Assembly: GCF_038443385.1 (NCBI RefSeq)
Contig: NZ_CP151726.1
Span: 7,378,001 to 7,442,000 of the forward strand
Source: Stieleria varia
GTDB lineage: Bacteria; Planctomycetota; Planctomycetia; Pirellulales; Pirellulaceae
DNA length: 64,000 bases
Direction: 5' to 3'
The position numbers were made by a program, and so were the translations under genes. Shown here one piece after another: positions 45,263 to 52,566 of this stretch. The first letter of the stretch is position 1. Each line of letters opens with the position of its first letter. The notes beneath the pieces are model-generated. The model did no database searches, was not told the DNA's origin, and was given only the letters and a program-made list of their open reading frames with translations.

Positions 45263-46150
45263 ATGATGTATGTATTGGCGGCATGCTTTTCCGTGCTCCT
45301 GCTCGGCTGCGGGCATGAGTCTCCGCGTAAAGACTTGCTTGGCGCAACGCGGCATGAATTTGATATTCATTGGCCACCGCGTGATCCCAATTCGGAACGC
45401 CCGACCAATACGCCACCTCTTTTGCGGGGAAACGTCTGCTTGGAAGAATCTTCACAAATTGGACCGAGACGCGCTCTTCAAATCACCGTTGCGATCAATC
45501 GACCATCCACCGACTCGGCGCGGGAGCACTGGAACTCACAACTGGCTTTCGCTAACGTTCCTTGGATGGACTCCGTGAGAGTTTGGGATGCGGAAACAAA
45601 GTGGCAATGGCCTAATCTGCCCTACCTGTTGCGTTACCACGGAGAAGAACGCGTCGAGCGATACGGTGGCATCGATCCGGGAAAGCTTGTTGACAACGAC
45701 TTCGCTGCCGTGCTGATACGGAAGTTTGATGCCGACGGACACGAAGAATCTCCAGCGAGTCTCAATATGCCCCTGGTGTCGGCAGAATGGAATGGAGAGA
45801 TGGGAACCGAGACGGACATCCACACCGTGGTGCACACCGCGACCTCTGAAACATTCATCGTTGACGTCGGCGGAAGCGACGAGCATTCGCGGGGTATGTT
45901 GAAACTGTGGCTCATCTACGCCGATTTCCTCGGTTCGCGTCCCCCCAGTTCGTGGCCGAAAGAACCAGAGTGGGCAGGCGGAATCCTTGCGTACTGCGAA
46001 ATCGGATGGGAGAAGCTGCCAAGAGATTCATGCCGCGGAACCGTCCGCTTCAAAGCACCTCCCACTGCAACGGGTTTTGATTGGAAAGAATGGTGCAATG
46101 ACGTGGATTCTCCCGGAAAATCGCGACTGAAAGAAGAAGTGCCAAAGTAA
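45263..46150 (+). CDS. Predicted lipoprotein, function unknown
   Basis: A 295-residue protein with a lipoprotein signal (MMYVLAACFSVLLLGCGHES, lipobox LLGC). The rest is rich in Trp, Pro and charged residues and looks like a beta-sandwich (VRVWDAETKWQWPNLPYLL, VSAEWNGEMGTETDIHTVVH, AGGILAYCEIGWEKL). No family recognised. The frame is open upstream to 45110 through the purine-rich repeat, but the ATG at 45263 supplies the lipoprotein signal and is taken as the start. Confidence 0.75.
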   Translation: MMYVLAACFSVLLLGCGHESPRKDLLGATRHEFDIHWPPRDPNSERPTNTPPLLRGNVCLEESSQIGPRRALQITVAINRPSTDSAREHWNSQLAFANVPWMDSVRVWDAETKWQWPNLPYLLRYHGEERVERYGGIDPGKLVDNDFAAVLIRKFDADGHEESPASLNMPLVSAEWNGEMGTETDIHTVVHTATSETFIVDVGGSDEHSRGMLKLWLIYADFLGSRPPSSWPKEPEWAGGILAYCEIGWEKLPRDSCRGTVRFKAPPTATGFDWKEWCNDVDSPGKSRLKEEVPK

Positions 46151-46279
46151 TTGAATCTCGAGGGATATGATCGGCGTCGAAAAGAGTTTCTGACGCAGTT
46201 AGCCGACGCCCGTGCAGCTTTCATTTTTTGTAGAATCGAAACACAATTGCGATGAGCGTACTCGACACTGAGAGTCGTG

Positions 46280-46726
46280 ATGAGATTCGGACTGAGATCA
46301 CTGATAATCGTCTTGATACTATCAGTTTTTGCCACAGCTTGGTTGCATGAACGTGAACAAACCCTGCCGCTTGATTGGGAACGCTATTCAGCTCAGCGCG
46401 TTCGGCAGGCGACAGAAACTGGTCGCGTCGTCTTGGTCTCGTTAATCGCTCGCTGGGACGTCGCCTGCATTTCGAACGAACCGTATGCAATACACAATCA
46501 AGAGATGATTCGCTTCATCAGAAACAATAAGGTCGTGCTGCTTCGCGCCGACATTACCGACGGGGATTTGGAAGCAACGCGACTGATGCAACGGCTTGGC
46601 CTAAAAAGCGTACCCGCTTTCATCGTGCACTCGCCATGCAGCCCAGACGCTCCCGTTGTTTTGTCCGATCTAACCAAAGAACAAATCCTACGTGATTCAA
46701 TCTCGCAGGCGCGCAATTGTGAATGA
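46280..46726 (+). CDS. Membrane-anchored thioredoxin-fold protein lacking CxxC
   Basis: A 148-residue protein with an N-terminal anchor of the type seen in planctomycetes (MRFGLRSLIIVLILSVFATA) and a thioredoxin-like domain resembling the C-terminus of DsbD: VVLVSLIARWDVACISNE, NNKVVLLRADITDGDLEA, the cis-Pro segment LGLKSVPAFIV, then LTKEQILRDSI. The usual WCxxC is WDVAC, so only one active-site Cys remains and disulfide exchange by the normal mechanism is unlikely. The start is ATG 46280 (a GTG precedes it in frame). Confidence 0.75.
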   Translation: MRFGLRSLIIVLILSVFATAWLHEREQTLPLDWERYSAQRVRQATETGRVVLVSLIARWDVACISNEPYAIHNQEMIRFIRNNKVVLLRADITDGDLEATRLMQRLGLKSVPAFIVHSPCSPDAPVVLSDLTKEQILRDSISQARNCE

Positions 46727-46954
46727 CGGATACCGTCGTGCATCAACTCGTTGCAACGCGTTTTGGCAAAGAAGATTAACGAAGTTCATCAATCCCAAAT
46801 TTCCCAATTCAAATTGGCTTGCAACGTCCGATGCTTTGGCCCCTTGTCCTTCCATTCAAAATCACGGCCGTTGTATTGTCGCTTTTGGTGATCGCTGCCA
46901 CTGCGCTGGGTTGGCCGCGATATTGGAGGCGAACGAAGACATTCGCGATGGGGT

Positions 46955-46980
46955 TCGCAAAGGGGAAGGGGGTTTTAAAT
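46955..46980 (+). repeat. Purine-rich REP-like repeat, copy b
   Basis: TCGCAAAGGGGAAGGGGG followed by TTTTAAAT, in the 300-bp gap before a small membrane protein gene. Confidence 0.85.
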
Positions 46981-47027
46981 GGGTTTTGGTTACACCCTTT
47001 TAGAATCACGTTTTATTGGCAGTTTTT

Positions 47028-47339
47028 ATGCGGTTTCGAATCAGGACGGTGTTGAGCTTGACATTCGTCATTGCAATTTTGCTCGCTTGGTATTTGGACC
47101 ATCAGAGGCTCAAGCACCAATTGGACGCTGCAAATTCGGCAAGGTTGGAAAAAGAGCGAATGCTGGCATTTCAAGAATCTTTGAAACTGTCAGATGCGTT
47201 GCGAGCACAACTAAACGCTGTAGATAATTGTACGGAGGGAAAAGCGAATTCGGTTGGGTCTGATGCGTATCGACGACAGCAAAAGGAGCTGCTTAAACAT
47301 TTGGATGATTTCAGATTGGCCGAAGAGAACGAGCAATAA
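47028..47339 (+). CDS. Small single-pass membrane protein with coiled coil
   Basis: A 103-residue protein. The N-terminus MRFRIRTVLSLTFVIAILLA is a membrane anchor of the MRFxxRT type common in planctomycetes; after it comes a charged coiled coil (HQRLKHQLDAANSARLEKER). Function unknown. Its stop codon lies inside the first copy of the duplicated block, in a GAACGAGCAATAAA motif that occurs as a repeat unit elsewhere, so the last residues (ENEQ) may derive from that block. Confidence 0.65.
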   Translation: MRFRIRTVLSLTFVIAILLAWYLDHQRLKHQLDAANSARLEKERMLAFQESLKLSDALRAQLNAVDNCTEGKANSVGSDAYRRQQKELLKHLDDFRLAEENEQ

Positions 47340-47786
47340 AGGGGACGGATTTTTACAAGCTGATCAAAGTGACTGATGTCGCCAATCAACATTGGTGCCC
47401 GTGCACAGTCGCGGATGCGACGGCAGCATTAAGCGTGGGGCGTCAGCCCCATGGGGTGTTACATTGACACGTCAGCGAAGCCACGAAGCGGCGACAGAAA
47501 CGGGAGGGTATCAATCAGAATCTGTCGCCACCTTCGGGGCTTAATAGGGATCGTTGCGAAACGAAACCTGGGACTCACATCCCAGGCTTTACGCTTCCGC
47601 CGCCTCCGCGGCTCGACATTATGGGAGCGTTCACTTCTTAATACCCGATCCGTCTGCAGACCGCGCAGACGTTGAGTGAGGGGTTCTTTCTTTGGGACGT
47701 TACCAGCGAGAGCTTGCTTGTTTACCTGGTTGCCAAGACTGCCAGTGTGACTTGGGTACGCATAGCGTTTTCATTCTCTTGATCGT
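47327..47786 (+). repeat. Large direct duplication, copy 1 (about 460 bp)
   Basis: The segment matches 50157-50617 along its whole length with scattered substitutions; for example AGTGACTGATGTCGCC, ATGGGGTGTTACATTGACAC and CCGCGCAGACGTTGAGTGAG appear in both. It starts with GAACGAGCAATAAA and AAAGGGGACGGATTTTTACA, a divergent REP-like unit. Partial copies of its right part are at 49960-50060 and 52180-52230. The stretch from 47340 to 48360 has no convincing gene. Confidence 0.85.
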
Positions 47787-48167
47787 TTCAATGGAAGACG
47801 AAATGATCAACCTTGGCGACAGATTCTCGTCGCGATGAGACGTGGGAACATGCCAACTTGTGCCAAAATCTTCGTTGTGTGACTTCACTGACAATTGGCG
47901 AGCCTGATCGGTTTGCGAATGTAAACCAATGGGTGTGAGAGAGCGAGATTGAGAACGCTTGGTCGATGTCATGGCGTTCTCTCTGTGCAGTCCGGCCACT
48001 CTGCTTCTTCACTCACCAGCTCAAACATTGATCATCAGGCTGTATCAGTCCGCTGCGGATGCCATTGATGAATGCGTTCTTGCTCGGCATCCACCCCGTC
48101 ACCTTCTCTTCCAAGACAGTCGTATTCATCACGAAGGTCAAGCGATTCAGTTGGTCAATTACGATTT

Positions 48168-48255
48168 GGTAGAAGATTACGGGTAGAAGATTGCCGGCGG
48201 GGACCGCGCGCGAAGAATCATTCTCTGCGACATTTTTCACCCGTAATCTTCTACC
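48168..48255. repeat. Inverted repeat with 17-bp perfect arms
   Basis: GGTAGAAGATTACGGGT (48168-48184) and its exact complement (48239-48255) enclose 54 bp containing a further partial GTAGAAGATT. It has the form of a small non-autonomous element or a structured RNA; no neighbouring gene depends on it. Confidence 0.8.
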
Positions 48256-48361
48256 ACCTTGGATCTGAGCAATAAGCACTGTCACGGTCGAACTTTGATT
48301 TGGCCGCCTTGGTAAGGTGCTCGCGTGTTTTGGTTCAGCGTGAGTTGGAGTGGAGATCGTA

Positions 48362-48412
48362 GCGAGAAAAGGGGAAGGTGGCGCGAAAAGGGGAAGGGGG
48401 TTTTAAAACAGG
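48362..48412 (+). repeat. Purine-rich REP-like repeat, copy c (doubled)
   Basis: Two head-to-tail half units, GCGAGAAAAGGGGAAGG and GCGCGAAAAGGGGAAGG, are followed by GGGTTTTAAAACAGG. It directly precedes the tyrosine recombinase remnant. Confidence 0.85.
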
Positions 48413-48674
48413 TACTCCGATCGAACCCGACACGATCACCGAGTACGGTCGCCGGGGTATCCAAGCTGCCAGCACCCACAAACCGGGAGCCTGTCACGTC
48501 TTTCGACACAGCATGGCCACCGCGATGCACGAAAACGGAGCGGACCTGACGCTGATCCAGCAAATCCTCGGCCACGCCAAGAGCGACACGACGCAAATTT
48601 ACGCGCGAACGTCATTCCGCAAGCTCTTGGAAATCCACGACAAAACGCACCCTGCAGAGCGAAAAGAAAACTAA
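48378..48674 (+). pseudogene. C-terminal remnant of a tyrosine recombinase (integrase)
   Basis: About 80 residues of the catalytic end of a XerC/D-like integrase: GRRGIQAASTHKPG, CHVFRHSMATAMHENGADL with the HxxR pair, LIQQILGHAKSDTTQIYAR with the GH His and nucleophile Tyr. The N-terminal DNA-binding domain and first catalytic Arg are absent; upstream the frame runs straight into the purine-rich repeat (RKGEGGFKTG). The break is therefore at a repeat junction. A second, shorter copy of the gene's 3' end and flank is at 50878-50997. Confidence 0.85.
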
Positions 48675-48920
48675 CCGCCTCGCCACCCGATGCCGTACAA
48701 TGACCTTCATACAACTACGACAAAAACTCCCCGCCGCCCTGTCTCCAGCAGCACCCGTGCGAGCGAGGGAAGTCGTAGTTGCCATTAGCCCGTGCGAAAT
48801 TGTCTCACCAACGCCCCGCCGCATCAAACGCCACTGCACCTACGAGGCAGTCAGGCAAGTGATGAATTGGAATTGTTGCTTTGACGTAAATACAGCACAC
48901 ATCGACGCGAGGCCCTGAAA

Positions 48921-49943
48921 ATGTGTGATGCTTTAGTGACTCATTCGGCAAACGTAATACTTTGTTTTGTTACCGTGATGCTTTCCGGGGTTGGCGTGCG
49001 AACTTGCTGGTCTCAGGATAGCCAATCAACTGGATATGCCTTTACTTCTCCAATGCCAATCAGCCTAAAGGTCGGCGACGAATTAGCGACCACAATCGAT
49101 GATGTGGAGAACCTTTACTCCAAAGTTCAGTGGGGCCCGACGAAGGGAAGACTCGCAAGAGTCATTGCAGAGTTTTCAAATCCTCAGTCTGCGCAGGCAC
49201 TGAGCGTGAGCGAAGATGTTGACTTGAGGATACTCGGTCAACGGCTTGTTGCGTTTCAGAGGTCGAATGCCGACGAAAAAACGGTGTCGAATGTTCAAAG
49301 CGATTTTGTACATGATGTTTTTCAATTGGCAAAGTCTCGCCCTTCCGCAGCGATGAGTGAGCTTTTAATGAGTCGACTCGATGAAGGGTCATGGGAGAAA
49401 TATCTGAAAGATAGATCGTTTGCTGTCTCGCAAAGCTTTTCCGCGTCTAACGACCGCATTGCTCTAAACGATGGTCGCTTATGGCCAGTTCAAAAAGGCG
49501 TCGTTACTGGCATCGAAGACTTGATGCCCTTAGGCGCTGCACATGATGAGCGGCATCTTTTACTGAGTTTTACTAACGCCAATTCTAGTGATGTCCAGTC
49601 CCTAGTGATAGTTTTTGTGCTTGACCGATCCGGACAAGTGCTTATGAAGCATCACTGCATCGCGTGGTCTGATCGCGTATTCGATCAAGGCGGACAGTTC
49701 GCAATTGAAGTGGGGTTCAACGAATCAGCTGATCAGGCAGTTCTTTGGATCGCTCTGCCGGGCTCATTTGGTGTTGAGTGCCTCGCACTGGCAGAGCAAC
49801 GGGTAGAGTGGTCATTCTTTTCCGCATGGCCAAAGGAACTTTTTGAGATCGGAAACAAACCGGAGAGAAAAACGGGACGGGAGAGAAAAACGGGACGGGG
49901 GTTGAATCGAATCAGTAGCAGGTTACGAAACGGTCACTTCTAA
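48921..49943 (+). CDS. Exported protein of unknown function with repeat-derived C-terminus
   Basis: A 340-residue protein with a signal-like N-terminus (VILCFVTVMLSGVGVRTCWS). The body has no recognised family; it alternates helices and strands (DVDLRILGQRLVAFQRS, SLVIVFVLDRSGQVLMKH, QAVLWIALPGSFGVECLAL). The last 28 residues (KPERKTGRERKTGRGLNRIS onward) are encoded by a doubled purine-rich repeat at 49862-49907, so the original stop was probably lost when the repeat arrived or expanded. Confidence 0.7.
   Translation: MCDALVTHSANVILCFVTVMLSGVGVRTCWSQDSQSTGYAFTSPMPISLKVGDELATTIDDVENLYSKVQWGPTKGRLARVIAEFSNPQSAQALSVSEDVDLRILGQRLVAFQRSNADEKTVSNVQSDFVHDVFQLAKSRPSAAMSELLMSRLDEGSWEKYLKDRSFAVSQSFSASNDRIALNDGRLWPVQKGVVTGIEDLMPLGAAHDERHLLLSFTNANSSDVQSLVIVFVLDRSGQVLMKHHCIAWSDRVFDQGGQFAIEVGFNESADQAVLWIALPGSFGVECLALAEQRVEWSFFSAWPKELFEIGNKPERKTGRERKTGRGLNRISSRLRNGHF
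49862..49907 (+). repeat. Purine-rich REP-like repeat, copy d (doubled variant)
   Basis: Two half units GAGAGAAAAACGGGACGG head to tail, then GGGTTGAAT. An inverted copy of this same variant lies at 51231-51256 beside the truncated transposase. Confidence 0.85.
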
Positions 49944-50156
49944 AATCCCGAACCCTCCTGCGAGCGCGCGGACGTTGATTGAGGGTTTCTTTCTTTGGGG
50001 TGCTGCCAGCTGGATTTTGCTGGTTTAGCTGGTTGCCGAGACTGCCCAGTGCGACTTGGGTGAGCAACGCGGTTTCTTGCTCTTGGTTGGCTCGATTGTA
50101 GACGATGCGATCACTCTGAGCGACTCGAAACAGTCGCGCTTTGAACGAGCAATAAA
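49944..50156. other. Gene-free stretch with a diverged partial copy of the duplicated block
   Basis: Contains CGCGCGGACGTTGATTGAGG, GTTTCTTTCTTTGGGG and GTTGCCGAGACTGCCCAGTG, the right part of the 460-bp block in diverged form. Read on the minus strand these pieces encode recurring peptides such as TPKKETLNQR and LTQVALGSLGN, which suggests decay from a once-coding sequence. Confidence 0.6.
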
Positions 50157-50617
50157 GAACGAGCAATAAAGGGAAGGGGGTTTTAAAAGCTGATTGAAGT
50201 GACTGATGTCGCCAATCAACATTGGTGCCCGTGCACAGTCGCGGATGCGACGGCAGCATAAAGCATTGGGCGTCAGCCCCATGGGGTGTTACATTGACAC
50301 GTCAGCGAAGCCGCGAAGCGGCGACAGAAACGGGAGGGTATCAATCAGAATCTGTCGCCACCTTCGGGGCTTAATAGGGATCGTTGCGAAACGAGACCTG
50401 GGACTTGCGTCCCAGGCTTTACGCTTCCGCCGCTTCCGCGGCTCTACATTGTGGGAGCGTTCACTTCTTAATACCCGATCCGTCTGCAGACCGCGCAGAC
50501 GTTGAGTGAGGGGTTCTTTCTTTGGGACGTTACTAGCGAGAGCTTGCCGGTTTACCCGGTTGCCAAGACTGCCCAGTGTGACTTGGGTAACCAATGCGTT
50601 GCTGTTCGCTTGATCGA
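50157..50617 (+). repeat. Large direct duplication, copy 2, with REP-like copy e
   Basis: Matches 47327-47786. At its left end the unit GAACGAGCAATAAA is doubled (50143-50156 and 50157-50170) and followed by GGGAAGGGGGTTTTAAAA, giving another REP-like junction. Both copies keep a short open frame in the same phase, but with no ribosome binding site or family. Confidence 0.85.
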
Positions 50618-50629
50618 GACGAACGCGAA

Positions 50630-50660
50630 AAGGGCAAGGGGGTTTGGAATTGGGTTTGAA
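50630..50660 (+). repeat. Purine-rich REP-like repeat, copy f
   Basis: GAACGCGAAAAGGGCAAGGG followed by GGTTTGGAATTGG, a diverged copy between the duplicated block and an imperfect hairpin. Confidence 0.75.
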
Positions 50661-50661
50661 T

Positions 50662-50737
50662 GTTTGCACGCGAAGGCGCTAAGACGCGAAGGAGAGAGCA
50701 CCTTTCTTCGCGCCTTCGCGTCTTAGCGTGAGCAAAC
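50662..50737. repeat. Imperfect inverted repeat built on CGCGAAGGCGCTAAGACGCG
   Basis: The left arm (50662-50691) and right arm (50706-50737) share the modules GTTTGC, GCTAAGACGCGAAG and CGCGAAGGCGC in slightly different order, around a 14-bp centre. It has the look of a small palindromic element. Confidence 0.7.
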
Positions 50738-50758
50738 TTGAGGAACGGAGAAACAGGA

Positions 50759-50861
50759 ACAGCACTTTGTTGAGGCATCGTACTGTCTCAAACCGAGCAG
50801 AGGAAAAAGCGGGACTAAGATCGATTCGGTGAACCCGGCGGCAAGCAACAAAGTGCTGTGT
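50759..50861. repeat. 103-bp element with 14-bp inverted ends
   Basis: ACAGCACTTTGTTG at 50759-50772 and its exact complement at 50848-50861 bound an otherwise unremarkable segment without coding capacity. It may be a small non-autonomous element. Confidence 0.6.
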
Positions 50862-50877
50862 CCCCGTAAGCCTGGCG

Positions 50878-50997
50878 ACAAAACGCACCCTGTGGAGCAA
50901 GTAGAAAAGTAGCCGCATGGCAGCCCAATGCCGTACAATGAGCTCCATGCAACTACGACAAAAACTCCCCCGCCGCCCTCTCTCCAACCGCACTCGT
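50878..50997 (+). repeat. Second copy of the integrase 3' end and flank
   Basis: Matches 48638-48760 (both contain GACAAAACGCACCCTG, ATGCCGTACAATGA and AACTACGACAAAAACTCCCC), with about one difference in six bases. It is the tail of a second tyrosine recombinase gene whose body is gone. The flank common to both may include the recombinase's own attachment or terminator sequence. Confidence 0.75.
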
Positions 50998-51002
50998 GGC
51001 CA

Positions 51003-51048
51003 ACGCGAAAAGGGGAAGAACGCGAAAAGGGGAAGGGGGTTTTAAATG
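51003..51048 (+). repeat. Purine-rich REP-like repeat, copy g (doubled)
   Basis: Two half units GAACGCGAAAAGGGGAA-type head to tail, then GGGGGTTTTAAAT, directly upstream of the truncated REP-associated transposase. This is the best-preserved copy. Confidence 0.88.
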
Positions 51049-51228
51049 GGTTTCGCTGCATTGGCGGCCGGTGAATTAAAGGAATTGCGAACCTGCGTCG
51101 ATCGCTCTCGACCCTACGGCAGTGAGCAATGGATCGAGCAAGTGGCTGAAAGGCACGGGCTATGGCACACCTTGCGTCCCGCAGGCCGCCCACGCAAACG
51201 CCCAAAGCCAAAAGTCACTTCAGAGTGA
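51046..51228 (+). pseudogene. C-terminal remnant of a REP-associated tyrosine transposase (RAYT)
   Basis: The 60-residue frame ends like RAYT (Y1/IS200-like) transposases: ELKELRTCVDRSRPYGSEQW, IEQVAERHGLWHTLRP, then AGRPRKRPKPK. The HUH motif and catalytic Tyr, which lie further upstream in this family, are missing. The remnant is bracketed by REP-like copies, direct at 51003-51048 and inverted at 51231-51256, the usual setting of a RAYT gene. This links the purine-rich repeats of the region to RAYT activity. Confidence 0.75.
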
Positions 51229-52133
51229 CCAATTCAACCCCCGTCCCGTTTTTTTTCCTGTTGTTTTTCCTGGTGCATTTGGTTTCCATCAATACCGCGT
51301 TGGCAGATGAGCCTGGAAAAATGAAGATCCAACCAGTCAATCACAATACTGTGCTCTCGCTCATTCAGGGGATCGAAGATCTTGAGCAACGGGAATTTGA
51401 TTTGGGACAATTGAAGAAGATTACATCGGATCTCGGGCCGCCTGCGTTCGCGGACTATTATATTTTTGAAAAGGGGGCGGGAGACTGCGACTTCTGCACG
51501 AAGCTAGGGGGGCTTCCGTTTGTCGACAATAGGTTTAGCTGGCCAGTCGTGAACAATAAGCCGATGACATTTGTCGCACAGCTCTATTTAGGTGAATCTT
51601 GGGATATATTGAACGCCCGCCAAGGGAATCGTACATTTGCATTTGATGTGATTTCAATTTTCGCGGAATCGACGTTTCCAGACGGTAGCAGCCATTCGAT
51701 CCGTGTGTACGGCTCAAACTCTCGTACTGGAAAGCGTGCTTCGGCGAGCGAAGTGCCTGATGGTGTTCGCGTCCTTACTGAGGCTAGAGGAAAGCGATTT
51801 AGGTTAAGCATCTTCCCGAATGCGCAGCACAAAGGAGTTTTCGTCAACAATCACATTGATATTGACATCGCATTCCCAAGAGGTTCATTTGTTTCATGCT
51901 ATACAAAAAATATTCAGCCGAGCGACTGGAGGGCTAACGAAATTAATGAGCAAGGTTCAGGTGTAGCGGTATTTTTCGGCATCGACTTTGTAAACTTACC
52001 AGAATTGGGATTAAATCTTCCCAAGTTACTGCAGGGCGTTCATCCAATTGATCGCAATTGGCTGTCGCTAGGAGGGGGGCAGGTTATTGTTTCGTCGAGC
52101 TCTGGTGAGCTATCATCTTTTTTTCAGCGTTGA
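51225..52133 (+). CDS. Exported DUF1963-like protein
   Basis: About 302 residues. A hydrophobic signal-like segment (FFFLLFFLVHLVSINTALAD) precedes the body, whose GGLPFVDNRFSWPVVNN and MTFVAQLYLGES pieces resemble DUF1963 (YwqG-type) proteins of unknown role; later strands are plausible for that fold (GVAVFFGIDFVNLPELGLN). The start is uncertain: GTG 51225 would let the inverted REP-like copy encode part of the signal peptide (TPVPFFF), while GTG 51273 would avoid this. The frame is open upstream to an ATG at 51162 inside the transposase remnant. Confidence 0.65.
   Translation: MTNSTPVPFFFLLFFLVHLVSINTALADEPGKMKIQPVNHNTVLSLIQGIEDLEQREFDLGQLKKITSDLGPPAFADYYIFEKGAGDCDFCTKLGGLPFVDNRFSWPVVNNKPMTFVAQLYLGESWDILNARQGNRTFAFDVISIFAESTFPDGSSHSIRVYGSNSRTGKRASASEVPDGVRVLTEARGKRFRLSIFPNAQHKGVFVNNHIDIDIAFPRGSFVSCYTKNIQPSDWRANEINEQGSGVAVFFGIDFVNLPELGLNLPKLLQGVHPIDRNWLSLGGGQVIVSSSSGELSSFFQR
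51231..51256 (-). repeat. Purine-rich REP-like repeat, inverted copy
   Basis: On the minus strand it reads AAAAAAAACGGGACGGGGG then TTGAATT, matching copy d at 49886-49907 over 22 bp. It overlaps the 5' end of the DUF1963-like gene. Confidence 0.85.
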
Positions 52134-52566
52134 ACGCACGTAACCGTTCACTTCTTAATTTCCGGTCCCTCCGACGAGCGCGCAGACACTGATTGAGGGT
52201 TTCTTTCTTTTGGGGAGTTGCCAGCAAGAACTTGCTGCTTGGTGCCACAATCGGCGTCGGGTAATAGAACAGACGTTCAGCCGCCACGCGATAGTGTCCG
52301 GTGCTTACACCTGTACTCGAGAAGTTGAGAATGGGTTTGGAATAGCCAAAACGACCCCATCCACTTTACACGCGCTCGGCTATGGGGCGTGAGCTGATCG
52401 GTGAGTCAATTTCCAGCGTGATGGCGGTTCATCGACCATTCAGACCAGCTACGACGGATTGAAAGACTGGTCAATGATCGCTCAAACGGTATTTAACCTT
52501 GACGAATGACCGCTATGTGCCGATGATGGATTTGAATCTGTTTTCCGTTTTGCATAAGCCGTTGCC
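52134..52566. other. Gene-free stretch with repeat fragments before the metal-efflux genes
   Basis: Contains a diverged fragment of the duplicated block (CGCGCAGACACTGATTGAGG, GTTTCTTTCTTTTGGGG; about 52180-52220) and a fragment of repeat family B (GCCGCCACGCGATAGTGTCC, 52278-52315). The right part, before 52566, must hold the promoter of the metal-efflux genes; no operator was recognised. Confidence 0.55.

Noticed and set aside
47451-47675. 74-residue frame, repeated at 50284-50505, conserved between the two copies of the duplicated block
   Set aside because: The similarity follows from the DNA duplication. It is Arg-rich with no ribosome site, and other frames of the block are equally well kept.
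45141-51256. Possible CRISPR array or integron cassette array from the regularly met purine-rich repeats
   Set aside because: Spacing is irregular (hundreds to thousands of bp), no cas genes, no integron integrase with its extra domain and no attC-like folding sites were seen.
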